DNA of 64,000 bases from Kitasatospora sp. NBC_00458. GTDB taxonomy: Bacteria; Actinomycetota; Actinomycetes; Streptomycetales; Streptomycetaceae. Positions 1 through 8,868 of this stretch are shown piece after piece. The stretch covers positions 6,039,001 to 6,103,000 of the forward strand of contig NZ_CP107904.1 of NCBI RefSeq assembly GCF_036013975.1. The letters run 5' to 3'. The notes under the pieces were generated by a model. It had not been told where the DNA came from and made no database searches. It saw only the letters and a list, made by a program, of their open reading frames with translations. Each line of letters starts with the position of its first letter. Positions within the stretch are counted from its first letter, which is position 1. Both the position numbers and the translations under genes were made by a program.

Positions 1-1
1 C

Positions 2-214
2 GCCCCGGTCGTCCCGGTGGCCAAGCCGGCGCCGGTCGCCGCACCGGCCCCCAAGGCGAGCCCGGCCCAGGCGCACAACTCGACCGAGCTGATCGAGATC
101 CAGCTGGGCCTCAACGCCGACGCGCCGCTCTGCTTCTCCTGCGGCACCAAGATGCGCCGCGCCGGCAGCTGCTACCTCTGCGAGGGCTGCGGCTCGACCA
201 GCGGCTGCAGCTGA
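2..214 (+). CDS. nrdJ: Vitamin B12-dependent ribonucleotide reductase, C-terminal end (partial)
   Basis: This is the last 70 codons of a gene that begins before the window. Class II ribonucleotide reductase converts ribonucleotides to deoxyribonucleotides in the cytoplasm using adenosylcobalamin. The visible part is an Ala/Pro linker, then a cysteine-rich tail: CFSCG, then CYLCEGCG, ending in GSTSGCS. Paired CxxC motifs and a terminal cysteine are typical of actinobacterial NrdJ, where the tail passes reducing equivalents to the active site. The catalytic barrel and any upstream cobalamin riboswitch lie outside the window. A strong hairpin at 251..282 ends the unit. The identification rests on the tail alone, but that tail is distinctive. 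Confidence 0.85.
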   Translation, partial: APVVPVAKPAPVAAPAPKASPAQAHNSTELIEIQLGLNADAPLCFSCGTKMRRAGSCYLCEGCGSTSGCS

Positions 215-250
215 GGCCGGTAGTCGACCGGGCGTGAGACGCCCGGCCTG

Positions 251-282
251 AGCGGGGAGTCGGACGGTTCCGACTCCCCGCT
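251..282 (+). terminator. Rho-independent-type terminator of nrdJ
   Basis: Perfect 13-bp arms (AGCGGGGAGTCGG and its complement) enclose a 6-base loop and are followed by TTTCGTC. It lies 37 bases after the nrdJ stop. Read from the other strand it could also end the convergent HxlR gene. Confidence 0.8.
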
Positions 283-331
283 TTCGTCATGCCGTCGCAC
301 CTGCGGCGCCCGGCGTGCCCGCCGCGCCCGC

Positions 332-727
332 TCAGGGGGCCTTCGCGGCTTCCGACGCGACCCGGACCCGGGCGCGTTCGATCTCGTTGATGTGGGTCTC
401 CGTCCACCTGCGGAGCGCGGTGATCGGCTCCGCGAGGCTGCGGCCGAGCTCCGTCAGGTCGTACTCGACCCGGGGCGGAACGGTGGGGTGGACGGTGCGG
501 GTGACGAACCCGTCGGCTTCGAGGCCGCGCAGGGTCTGGGTGAGCATCTTCTGCGACACGCCCTCGATGCGCCGGCTCAGTTCGGTGTACCGCAGGGTGC
601 CGTCGAGGAGCGCGTCCACGACCAGGACGGTCCACTTGCCGGAGATGTGGTCGAGGACCTGGCGGGTCGGGCACTTCGCGGAGTAGACGTCGGCCGGCAG
701 GCCGGACGATTCCACAGTGGTCTTCAT
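332..727 (-). CDS. HxlR-family winged-helix transcriptional regulator
   Basis: This 131-residue protein matches the HxlR/DUF24 family in length and layout. Cys19 in the motif CPTRQVLDHISGKWT starts the winged helix, followed by LRYTELSRRIEGVSQKMLTQ (recognition helix) and the wing around residues 70-90. Many HxlR proteins sense electrophiles or oxidants through this conserved N-terminal cysteine and repress a divergent oxidoreductase gene. The gene is divergent from a nitroreductase 68 bases away, which fits that pattern, and two palindromes lie between them. The start is ATG at 727; an upstream in-frame ATG at 784 would run through the palindromes. Redox sensing is inferred from the family. 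Confidence 0.88.
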   Translation of the reverse strand: MKTTVESSGLPADVYSAKCPTRQVLDHISGKWTVLVVDALLDGTLRYTELSRRIEGVSQKMLTQTLRGLEADGFVTRTVHPTVPPRVEYDLTELGRSLAEPITALRRWTETHINEIERARVRVASEAAKAP

Positions 728-741
728 GCGGGGAGAGTAAC

Positions 742-755
742 GCACTAAATAGTGC
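742..755. promoter_or_regulatory. Inverted repeat, probable HxlR operator
   Basis: GCACTA-AA-TAGTGC has perfect 6-base arms. It resembles the TACT...AGTA operators described for HxlR-family regulators such as YodB. It lies 15 bases upstream of the HxlR start, in the divergent promoter region. Confidence 0.6.
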
Positions 756-765
756 CTTCTTCCCG

Positions 766-784
766 TTGGAGAGTGACTCTCCAA
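766..784. promoter_or_regulatory. 19-bp perfect palindrome before the nitroreductase gene
   Basis: TTGGAGAGT-G-ACTCTCCAA has perfect 9-base arms around one central base and ends 11 bases before the nitroreductase ATG. It could be a second operator or a 5'-UTR hairpin. Its sequence differs from the neighbouring GCACTA repeat, so it may bind a different protein. Confidence 0.55.
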
Positions 785-795
785 TAGTGAGTGGC

Positions 796-1464
796 ATGAC
801 GAGTCCCACGATGTCCGTCGCAGAAGCGATCCGCACCCGCCGCACCGTCCGCCACTACCTGCCCGACCCGGTCCCCGAGGCCGTGCTCGACACGCTCCTC
901 GGCCTCGCCGTCGAGGCCCCCACCAGCTGGAACCTCCAGGACCGGTCGATCGTCGCGGTGTCCGGGGAGGAGGGCCTCGCCGGACTGGCGTGGGCCACGG
1001 GGGGCCAGCCCCAGCCGCAGGAGGCCCCGGTCGTCCTGGTCTTCGTCGCCGAGCCGCAGGCCTGGCGGGGCGACCACAGCGACGTCCACGAGCAGGCGCT
1101 CCGCAGCGGAGCGTGGGACGAGGAGTTCGTCGCGATGTTCTCCGCCGCGGCGCAGGCCTTCCAGGAGGACCTCGACCGGCGGGGCCTGCTCCGGGAGTAC
1201 GCGGTCAAGGACGCCGTGATCGCGGCGTCCTTCGTGATGCTCGCCGCCACCGAGATGGGTCTGGCGACCTCGCCCATGAACGGCTGGGACGAGGCGAAGG
1301 TGAAGAAGGTGATCGGGATCGAGGACCGCGACGACCTGGCCATCGCCCTGTTGGTGTCGGTCGGCTATCCGGCGGAGGAGCGGCGCCACCCGGGCCGGCG
1401 CTCCCGCGAGCGCACGGTCTTCCGGGAGTCGTACGGGGCCGCCGGGGGAGGCGCGCGGCAGTAG
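796..1464 (+). CDS. Nitroreductase-family FMN oxidoreductase
   Basis: This 222-residue protein has the nitroreductase fold signature: the N-terminal RRTVRHYLPDPVPE segment that contacts the FMN phosphate, APTSWNLQ near residue 40, and AATEMGLATSPMNGWD near residue 155. Family members use NAD(P)H to reduce nitro-compounds, quinones or enones in the cytoplasm. The divergent HxlR gene and palindromes suggest induction by an electrophile or oxidant. The ATG at 796 was chosen because it follows the palindrome; GTG at 787 is a three-codon-longer alternative. The true substrate cannot be read from sequence. A 15-bp hairpin follows at 1524..1558. Confidence 0.88.
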   Translation: MTSPTMSVAEAIRTRRTVRHYLPDPVPEAVLDTLLGLAVEAPTSWNLQDRSIVAVSGEEGLAGLAWATGGQPQPQEAPVVLVFVAEPQAWRGDHSDVHEQALRSGAWDEEFVAMFSAAAQAFQEDLDRRGLLREYAVKDAVIAASFVMLAATEMGLATSPMNGWDEAKVKKVIGIEDRDDLAIALLVSVGYPAEERRHPGRRSRERTVFRESYGAAGGGARQ

Positions 1465-1523
1465 GGGCGGGCGGCGTGCCGCCGCCGCGGGCCCCGTCCC
1501 CGGGCGGGGCGGGCCACGACTGA

Positions 1524-1558
1524 AGGCGGGGCGGGGACATCGGGTCCCCGCCCCGCCT
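1524..1558 (+). terminator. Terminator after nitroreductase
   Basis: Perfect 15-bp arms starting AGGCGGGGCGGGGAC enclose a 5-base loop and are followed by TTTCGGG. Confidence 0.8.
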
Positions 1559-1570
1559 TTCGGGCTCTTC

Positions 1571-1615
1571 TGTCAACCGGGGTTGACGGCGGCCGAGTGT
1601 CAACCTAGGTTGACA
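1571..1615. promoter_or_regulatory. Twin operator upstream of the HTH/Clp-N gene pair
   Basis: Two copies of one palindrome lie side by side. The first (1571..1588) is TGTCAACC-GG-GGTTGACG, perfect except for the outermost base. The second (1598..1615) is the perfect 18-mer TGTCAACCTAGGTTGACA. Their centres are 27 bp apart and the second ends 2 bases before the ATG at 1618. A site this close to the start suggests a leaderless or very short transcript under direct control, possibly by the small HTH protein encoded next. Confidence 0.7.
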
Positions 1616-1617
1616 TC

Positions 1618-1854
1618 ATGAGTGAGAGCGGAGAGCTGGCGGCCGCGGCGGGGAGTCGGGACCCGGCCGTGGGGCTGCGGGCGGTGCGGGCCCTGCGGGA
1701 GCTGGCCGACCGGCTGGAGGAGCTGCAGGTGGGCAACGCGCGCGGGCGCGGGTGGTCCTGGCAGGAGATCGCGGTCTGCCTGGGGGTCTCCCGGCAGGCG
1801 GTGCACAAGAAGTACGCGAAGCGCGGGACGGGTAGCGGGAAGGACGGGGACTGA
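1618..1854 (+). CDS. Small helix-turn-helix protein
   Basis: This 78-residue protein has a Leu-rich helix (VRALRELADRLEELQVGNAR) followed by a helix-turn-helix at residues 42-64, with WSWQEIAVCLGVSRQAVHKK as the recognition part. No other domain fits in this length, so it is probably a DNA-binding protein that may dimerise through the helix before the HTH. It starts immediately after the twin palindrome, lacks a Shine-Dalgarno sequence, and is separated by 3 bases from the Clp-N gene, so the two are probably co-transcribed. Autoregulation through the twin operator is inferred. Confidence 0.8.
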   Translation: MSESGELAAAAGSRDPAVGLRAVRALRELADRLEELQVGNARGRGWSWQEIAVCLGVSRQAVHKKYAKRGTGSGKDGD

Positions 1855-1857
1855 GCG

Positions 1858-2421
1858 ATGTTCGAGCGATTCACCGATGAGGCCCGGCGGGTGGTCGGCC
1901 GGGCGGGGCAGGAGTCCGCGGAGCTGCGGCACGGGTACGTCGGCACGGAGCACCTGCTGCTGGCGATCCTGGCCGAGCCGGAGGATCCGGCGGTGCGGGT
2001 GCTGGTCGAGGCCGGGCTGGACCGCGAGGAGGCCCGGCGGGCCGTCCTGCGACTCCTGGGGGAGGGCGGCGACGCACAGGCGCTGGCCTCGATCGGGGTG
2101 GATCTGGAGGCCGTCCGGGAGGCGGTGGAGTCGGTGTTCGGGGAGGGCGCGCTGGACGCGCCCCCGAAGGACGGGCCGCGCCGGCGGGGGTGGTTCCGCT
2201 CCGAGGGGCGGGCGGCGCGCAGTCCGTTCACCGCGCCGGCGCGGAAGGCCCTGGAGCTGTCGCTGCGCGAGTCGCTGCGGCTGAAGTCCGGTCACATCGC
2301 GGTCGGTCACCTGCTGCTCGGCGTCGTCCGCGAGGGCGAGGGGCTCGGCGCGCGGGTGATCACCGGTCACGGGCTCGACCCGGAGGCCGTGCGGCGGGGG
2401 GTGGAGGCGGCGCTGGGGTGA
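1858..2421 (+). CDS. Double Clp N-terminal domain protein without ATPase modules
   Basis: The 187 residues hold two Clp repeat (ClpA/ClpC N-domain) units: residues 1-68, beginning MFERFTDEARRVVGRAGQ and including GTEHLLLAIL, and residues 118-187, including GHIAVGHLLLGVV. In ClpC this domain recruits substrates and adaptors. Here the AAA+ modules are absent, so the protein cannot unfold substrates; it may act as an adaptor, a decoy, or a partner of the HTH protein upstream. The linker (70-117) is acidic, then basic. The gene starts 3 bases after the HTH gene stop. Stand-alone Clp-N proteins are common in actinobacteria, but their role is poorly defined. Confidence 0.85.
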   Translation: MFERFTDEARRVVGRAGQESAELRHGYVGTEHLLLAILAEPEDPAVRVLVEAGLDREEARRAVLRLLGEGGDAQALASIGVDLEAVREAVESVFGEGALDAPPKDGPRRRGWFRSEGRAARSPFTAPARKALELSLRESLRLKSGHIAVGHLLLGVVREGEGLGARVITGHGLDPEAVRRGVEAALG

Positions 2422-2527
2422 GCGCCGGGTGAGCGGGGCGTGAGGGGCGGGTGAGCGGCCTGCGGGCGGCTCGCGGTGGTGCGGTATACGGAGCGTGCGG
2501 GAACGAGACTGACCGTCAACTCGTCGG

Positions 2528-2555
2528 TTGAGCACATCGTCTGAATGGATATGAT
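2528..2555 (+). promoter_or_regulatory. Candidate vegetative promoter of the conservon
   Basis: TTGAGC (2528..2533) and TATGAT (2550..2555) are separated by 16 bases, close to the HrdB-type consensus. The cvnA-like ATG is 102 bases downstream. The short GTGAGCG-rich stretch at 2415..2460 upstream looks like simple repeat. Confidence 0.5.
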
Positions 2556-2657
2556 CGGCCGACTGCGTGTACCGAATCACCCGCCCGGAGACGTTTCACG
2601 ACGTCGGCCGGGCGGTCGCGCATTCGCCCCTCCCCGCTGCCGAGGACACCGCCACCG

Positions 2658-4403
2658 ATGACAGAACGCACCAGCCACGACGGCGGGTCACGCCGACGAC
2701 CCGCCGCGCGTACCAGGGCCCTGATGGCGGCCTCCGCCCTGCTGGCGGCGGTGGCCGGGCCGGTGGGGGTGCAGCGGGCGATGGACGCCGACCAGCCGCT
2801 GACCGCCGCGGCCGTGTGCGCGGTCACCGCGCTGTGGCTGATCGCCGTCTGGCAGGCGGGGACCGCCACCGAGCGGGCCCGCCGACTGGGCGAGGAACTG
2901 GCCGGGCACGACGGCGAGGCCGTGGCGGCACTGGTGGTCGCCGGTGCGGCCGAGCAGGCCAGGGCGGCCGCCCTGCAGCTGGCCGTCATCCGGGAGACCG
3001 AACGGGACGAGGCCCTCGCCGGGCAGGAGCGTGCCGAGGCGGACGCGGCCGCCGCCCGCGCGGAACTCGCCCGGGCGCAGGCCGAGGCGGAGGCCGAGCG
3101 CACCGGGCGCGAGGCACTGGACCGGCTGGCCGACGAGGTGCTGCCCGAGGTGGCGAAGCGGCTGCGGACCGGCGCGTCCGTGGACGCCGCGCTCGCCGCG
3201 CACCGCGACCACCCCCGGTACCCGCTGCTGCGCGCCGTCGCGGAGGAGATCGGCCGCGGCGAGCGGCTGCGGGCCGCCGCCCTGGCGGTCTGCGCGACCG
3301 CCGCCGGCCGGGTCCAGGCGCTGGCCACGAGCATGCACGCGGAGCTGCGCGAGATGCAGCACCGGCACGACGAGGAGGTCCTCGGGGACCTGCTCCGGCT
3401 GGACCACTCCACGGCGCAGGCCGGCCGGATGGCGGACGGCATCGCGGTGCTCACCGGCGCCCGCTCGGGGCGCCGCTGGGCCAAGCCGATCGCCGTGGAG
3501 TCGGTGCTGCGCGGCGCGCTCGGCCGGATCGGCGCCTACCAGCGGGTCCGGCTGCACAACGCGAGCACGGCCGCGGTGGCCGGGTTCGCGGCCGAGGGCG
3601 TGATGCACGCGCTCGCCGAGCTGATGGACAACGCCACCAACTTCTCCGCCCCGCCGGCCGAGGTGCACGTCTACGTCGAGGAGGTGCCGGCCGGCCTGGC
3701 GATCACCGTCGAGGACAGCGGCCTGGGGCTCGGCGACAGCTGGCTGCGCCGGGCCGAGCGGGCCGTGTCGGCCGAGCCGCTCGACCTCACCACGCTGTCC
3801 GCGGGGACCAGGATCGGACTCGCGGTGGTCGGCGTGCTGGCCCGCAAGTACGGGCTGCAGATCTCCTTCCGGCCGTCGGCCCGCGGCGGTACCGGGGTGG
3901 TGATGCTGATCCCGCAGCAGCTGGTCACGCACGCCGAGCCGGCGCCCGCCCCGGCGCCCATCTCCACGGAGCAGATCGCCCCGGCTCTCCCGCGCCCCGC
4001 GCTCACCCCCGCACGCCCGGCGCTCGCCGCCCCGGTGTCCACCGGCCCGACGCTCACCGGCTCCGTGCCCTCGGCTCCCGCGGCGGCCCCCGCACCGGCT
4101 CCCGCGGCGACGATCCCGGAACCGCGGCCGGCCCACGCCCCGGCCCCGCTCCAGGTACCGGTCACCGACAGCGGACTGCCGCAGCGCCGCCGCGGCCAGA
4201 CGCTGACCTTGGCCGCCCCCGCGGCCGAGCCCGCCGGGAGGCCCGCCCGCGCCGACACGGCGAGCGCCGCCGCCCGGTTCGGCGCGTTCCGCAGGGCCGC
4301 CCAGCAGGCCAAGGGCGCCGACGTGCCGACCACGGGCACCGACGCGCCGACCACGGACACGACCACGTCCGACGCTTCCCCCGTCACCGAGAAGGACTCC
4401 TGA
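2658..4403 (+). CDS. Conservon sensor-like ATPase (CvnA family)
   Basis: This 581-residue protein starts a conservon. Two membrane helices (about 22-40 and 48-66) anchor it, followed by an Ala/Glu/Arg coiled coil (about 75-160), a helical region with LLRLDHSTAQAGRMAD where a kinase would have its H-box, and a HATPase_c domain with ALAELMDNATNFSAP (N-box) and VEDSGLGLGD (G1). The last 170 residues are Ala/Pro-rich. CvnA proteins are thought to form a membrane complex with the roadblock, DUF742 and GTPase products, resembling a G-protein-coupled receptor system. A phosphorylatable histidine is not evident beyond the LDH triplet. It overlaps the next gene by one base (TGATG). Confidence 0.9.
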   Translation: MTERTSHDGGSRRRPAARTRALMAASALLAAVAGPVGVQRAMDADQPLTAAAVCAVTALWLIAVWQAGTATERARRLGEELAGHDGEAVAALVVAGAAEQARAAALQLAVIRETERDEALAGQERAEADAAAARAELARAQAEAEAERTGREALDRLADEVLPEVAKRLRTGASVDAALAAHRDHPRYPLLRAVAEEIGRGERLRAAALAVCATAAGRVQALATSMHAELREMQHRHDEEVLGDLLRLDHSTAQAGRMADGIAVLTGARSGRRWAKPIAVESVLRGALGRIGAYQRVRLHNASTAAVAGFAAEGVMHALAELMDNATNFSAPPAEVHVYVEEVPAGLAITVEDSGLGLGDSWLRRAERAVSAEPLDLTTLSAGTRIGLAVVGVLARKYGLQISFRPSARGGTGVVMLIPQQLVTHAEPAPAPAPISTEQIAPALPRPALTPARPALAAPVSTGPTLTGSVPSAPAAAPAPAPAATIPEPRPAHAPAPLQVPVTDSGLPQRRRGQTLTLAAPAAEPAGRPARADTASAAARFGAFRRAAQQAKGADVPTTGTDAPTTDTTTSDASPVTEKDS

Positions 4404-4870
4404 TGAGCAGCGCCACCGACCGCGACCTCGACTGGCTGTTGGAAAACCTGCTGACCGCCACCCCCGGCACCCGGCACGCCCTGGTGCTCTCCGCCGACGG
4501 CCTCAAGCTCTGCCACACCTCCGGGCTGAGCGCCGACCAGGCCGACCAGCTGGCCGCCATCGCCTCCGGACTGCAGAGCCTGGCGCACGGCGCCTCCATC
4601 GAGTTCGGCGACGGCAGCGGCGGCGTGCGGCAGTCGATGACCGAGTTCCACGGCGGCATCCTCTGCATCGTGGCGGCTGGCGAGGGCGCCCACCTGGCCG
4701 TCGTCACCGACGAGGACGCGGACGTCGGCGTGGTCGGCCACAACATGCACGGCCTGATCGAGCAGATCGGCGTCCACCTCAGCGCCCCCGCCCGGGACGA
4801 CGCCGGGGCGGCCGGCGGGTCGGCCGGCCGGTCGGGGGACGCCGTGACGGGTGAGGGCGCCGGGGCATGA
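4403..4870 (+). CDS. Roadblock/LC7 protein (CvnB family)
   Basis: This 155-residue protein has the roadblock/LC7 fold: LDWLLENLLTATPGTRHALVLSADGLKLCHTSG is the typical opening helix and strand pair, and IEQIGVHL the last helix. Roadblock proteins in bacteria act as regulators of Ras-like GTPases; here the partner is the CvnD-type GTPase encoded two genes on. The last 30 residues are a Gly/Ala tail. The ATG shares a base with the upstream stop, and the stop overlaps the next ATG, so translation is probably coupled through the operon. Confidence 0.9.
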   Translation: MSSATDRDLDWLLENLLTATPGTRHALVLSADGLKLCHTSGLSADQADQLAAIASGLQSLAHGASIEFGDGSGGVRQSMTEFHGGILCIVAAGEGAHLAVVTDEDADVGVVGHNMHGLIEQIGVHLSAPARDDAGAAGGSAGRSGDAVTGEGAGA

Positions 4871-5256
4871 GCGAGCGCGGGGGGAGCACCGACGGGCGGC
4901 CGGTCCGGCCGGGCCGGGACGACGACCCGGACCGCCTGTACACCATCACCCGCGGCCGCAGCCGGGCCCCGGAGAACGCCTTCGACCTGGTCACCCTGAT
5001 CGTCGCCGAGCGCGCGCCGGCCCCGGGCATGCAGTCGGAGCACGTGCGCATCCTGCGGATGTGCGAGGCGCCGACCGCCGTGGTGGAGGTCGCCGCCGAA
5101 CTGGCCCTCCCGATCTCGGTGGTGAAGATCCTCCTCGGCGACCTCCTGGAGGCCGGGGCGGTCACCGCCCGGCACCCGCGGTTCGCGCCGAACAAGGCCC
5201 GGCTGCCCGATCTCGACACGCTGAAGCAGGTGTTGCATGGACTCCAACAGCTCTGA
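4867..5256 (+). CDS. DUF742 protein (CvnC family)
   Basis: This 129-residue protein belongs to DUF742. It carries RPVRPGRDDDPDRLYTITRG near the N-terminus and a winged-helix-like core (HVRILRMCEAPTAVVEVAAE, then LPISVVKILLGDLLEAGAV). In S. coelicolor, CvnC-type proteins belong to the same membrane-associated complex as CvnA, B and D. The start overlaps cvnB by ATGA and the end overlaps the GTPase gene by 20 bases. No enzymatic motif is visible. Confidence 0.9.
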   Translation: MSERGGSTDGRPVRPGRDDDPDRLYTITRGRSRAPENAFDLVTLIVAERAPAPGMQSEHVRILRMCEAPTAVVEVAAELALPISVVKILLGDLLEAGAVTARHPRFAPNKARLPDLDTLKQVLHGLQQL

Positions 5257-6016
5257 CGGCCCGGGCGGCGCCGTGGCCCCGGCTCCGGACGCCGCTCCGG
5301 ACGCGGACCGGCTCCCGGCTCCGGACGCGAGCGCGTCCCCGGCTCCGGCCGCGAGCCCGTCCCCGGCTCCGGACGCGGACAGCAGGCCGGCCCGCCGGAC
5401 GCCGCTGCGCCGCACAGCCGACAACGCGTTCAAGATCGTCGTGGTCGGCGGCTTCGGCGTGGGCAAGACCACCCTGGTCGGTTCGGTCAGCGAGATCCGC
5501 CCGCTGAACACCGAGGAGACCATGACCAAGGCGGGCGAGGGGATCGACGACCCCTCGGGAGCCTGGGGCAAGCGGTCCACCACGGTCGCGTTCGACTTCG
5601 GCCGGATCACGCTGTCCGCCAGCCAGGTGCTGTACCTGTTCGGCGCCCCCGGCCAGGAGCGGTTCTGGTTCCTCTGGGACCGGCTGTTCAGCGGCGCCCT
5701 CGGCGCGGTCGTCCTGGTGGACACCCGGCGGCTGGCCGACTCCTGGTACGCCATCGACCGGCTGGAACACCACGGCACGCCGTTCATCGTCGCCCGCAAC
5801 AACTTCGGCGAGCCGACCCACACCCTGGAGCAGGTCCGCGAGGCGCTCGACCTGCCGCCCGAGGTGCCGCTGGTGGACTGCGACGCCCGCGACCGGGAGT
5901 CCGGCAAGCGGGTGCTGATCGAGCTGGTCCGCCACCTGGCCGCCCGGGCCGAGGCCGAGGCGGCCGGTCCCCGCTCCGCTGCCGCCGCCACCGTCTATGA
6001 GGAGAGCACCCCGTGA
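5237..6016 (+). CDS. Conservon Ras-like GTPase (CvnD family)
   Basis: This 259-residue protein has a P-loop GGFGVGKTTL at 71-80, a Thr-rich switch I region (TEETMTKAGEG), and LFGAPGQERF as the G3 motif. These are features of the small MglA/CvnD GTPase family, usually about 190-200 residues long. The extra length is an N-terminal tail (1-60) made of imperfect PAPDA/SPAP repeats, encoded by a GC-rich tandem repeat at about 5278..5386. The GTPase probably works with the roadblock and DUF742 proteins. The GTG start of the next gene overlaps its stop. Confidence 0.9.
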   Translation: MDSNSSDGPGGAVAPAPDAAPDADRLPAPDASASPAPAASPSPAPDADSRPARRTPLRRTADNAFKIVVVGGFGVGKTTLVGSVSEIRPLNTEETMTKAGEGIDDPSGAWGKRSTTVAFDFGRITLSASQVLYLFGAPGQERFWFLWDRLFSGALGAVVLVDTRRLADSWYAIDRLEHHGTPFIVARNNFGEPTHTLEQVREALDLPPEVPLVDCDARDRESGKRVLIELVRHLAARAEAEAAGPRSAAAATVYEESTP

Positions 6017-7257
6017 CCGAGCCCGCCGCCACCCCGCCGCCGGGCTGCCCCGCGCACGCCGGGGCCACCCCGCTGTACGGGCCGCGCTTCCAGACCGACC
6101 CGGCCCAGCTCTACCGCGAGCTCAGGACCGCGCACGGCCCGGTCGCGCCGGTCGAGCTGGCCGGCGGGGTCCCGGCCTGGCTGGTGATCGGCTACCGCGA
6201 GCTCCAGCTGGTGACCGGCCAGCCGCAGCTGTTCGGCCGGGACTCGACCCGCTGGACCGGCTGGGCGACCGTCCCGGAGGACTGGCCGCTCAAGCCGATG
6301 ATGGCCCCGGTGCCGTCGATCCTGTACGCCGAGGGCGAGGAGCACGTCCGCCGCTCGCGGGCGGTCACCGACGCACTGGCCGCCGTCGACCCGTACGAGC
6401 TGCGCAAGCACTGCGAGGAGCTCGCCGACCGGCTGATCGACGGGTTCGCCGGCCGCGGCGAGGCCGACCTGGTCGCCGAGTACGCGCACCGGCTGCCGCT
6501 GCTGGTGCTCTGCCGGGTGCTCGGGCTGAGCGAGGAGCAGGCACCGGTCCTGATCGAGGGCCTGCTCACCATGCTGGACGGCGGTCCGGACGCGCCGGCC
6601 GGCGCGCAGCGGCTGCTCGCCACCATGCTGGAACTGGTCGAGGAGAAGGCCGTGCACCCGGGCGACGACGTCGCCTCGCGGATGCTGGCGCACCCGGCGG
6701 GCCTGGAGCACGAGGAGGTCATGCGGGACCTGCGGGTGCTGCTGATCGCGGGCCACCAGCCGACCTCGTACTGGATCTCCAACGCGCTGCGGCTGATGCT
6801 GACCGACGAGCGGTTCGCCGCCTCGCTCTCCGGCGGCCGGCGCAGCATCAGCCAGGCGCTGAACGAGGCGCTCTGGGAGGACACCCCGACGCAGATCTTC
6901 GCCGGCCGCTGGGCGACCCGGGACACCCGGCTCGGCGGGCAGCGGATCGCCGCCGGGGACATGGTGCTGCTCGGTTTCGCGGGGGCGAACGCGGACCCGT
7001 CGGTCCGGCAGGCGGACGGTCGGCCGGCCGAGGGCAACCGCGCGTACCTCAGCTACTCGTACGGGGAGCACGGCTGCCCGTTCCCGGCGCAGGAGGCGGC
7101 CGAGGTGATCGCGACGACGGCGGTGGAGGTGCTCCTGGACCGGCTGCCCGACCTGCGGCTGGCGGTGGCCGAGCACGCGTTGGTGTGGCGGCCGTCGGCG
7201 TGGGTGCGCGGGCTGGTGGCGCTGCCGGTGTCGTACGCGCCGGGGTACGCGGGCTGA
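6013..7257 (+). CDS. Cytochrome P450, CYP157-like, lacking the EXXR arginine
   Basis: This 414-residue P450 keeps the heme cysteine (Cys355 in YSYGEHGCPFP) and a modified I-helix (AGHQPT, 246-251, with Gln where Glu/Asp is usual). The K-helix reads EALW at 285-288: the almost invariant EXXR arginine is tryptophan. This replacement is known from the CYP157 family, which sits in conservons. The gene overlaps the GTPase gene by GTGA and is followed 48 bases later by a second P450, the usual CYP157-CYP154 order. Whether it is catalytically active or acts as a partner of the second P450 cannot be decided from sequence. Confidence 0.88.
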   Translation: MTEPAATPPPGCPAHAGATPLYGPRFQTDPAQLYRELRTAHGPVAPVELAGGVPAWLVIGYRELQLVTGQPQLFGRDSTRWTGWATVPEDWPLKPMMAPVPSILYAEGEEHVRRSRAVTDALAAVDPYELRKHCEELADRLIDGFAGRGEADLVAEYAHRLPLLVLCRVLGLSEEQAPVLIEGLLTMLDGGPDAPAGAQRLLATMLELVEEKAVHPGDDVASRMLAHPAGLEHEEVMRDLRVLLIAGHQPTSYWISNALRLMLTDERFAASLSGGRRSISQALNEALWEDTPTQIFAGRWATRDTRLGGQRIAAGDMVLLGFAGANADPSVRQADGRPAEGNRAYLSYSYGEHGCPFPAQEAAEVIATTAVEVLLDRLPDLRLAVAEHALVWRPSAWVRGLVALPVSYAPGYAG

Positions 7258-7305
7258 GGCCCGCCGTTGTCGAGCAGGACCAGAACCGAAGGAGAGTTGT
7301 CACCG

Positions 7306-8532
<1,227 letters not shown>

Positions 8533-8550
8533 CGGATCGTCATGCCATTG

Positions 8551-8577
8551 CGGCCCCGTCCGGTCCGGGCGGGGCCG
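8551..8577 (+). terminator. Terminator of the conservon operon
   Basis: CGGCCCCG and CGGGGCCG form an 8-bp stem, extendable inward with one mismatch, 18 bases after the P450 stop. Confidence 0.6.
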
Positions 8578-8868
8578 TCGGCGTCCCCGGGCGGTCCGGC
8601 GCGGCCGGCGGGGTGGGCGCGGCCGGCGTCCGGTGGGCGGGCGGGGTGCCGCACCGGCGCCGGGATGTGTGCGGCCGGTGCGGCCGGGTCACAACTGGGG
8701 CACGTGGTGGTGAAGGCCGCGCGCGCACCTTGGCGGCACGTGGCGGCTGGGTTAACGTCGTCAGATCGGCCGGCCGCCGCGTCCATGTCGAACGTCGATC
8801 TCCGGTACAGCGCAATGTCGTTCTGTCGTTTTGCCGAGCGTTTCCACGCCCTGGCGAGGAGGACCGCA
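8578..8868. other. Gap upstream of the sugar-binding lipoprotein
   Basis: This stretch holds the presumed promoter of the transporter operon. AT-richer patches occur at 8750-8760 (GGGTTAACGTCGTC) and 8805-8845, but no clear -35/-10 pair or LacI-type operator could be picked. An in-frame ATG at 8815 gives a longer, less likely start for the lipoprotein. Confidence 0.4.
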
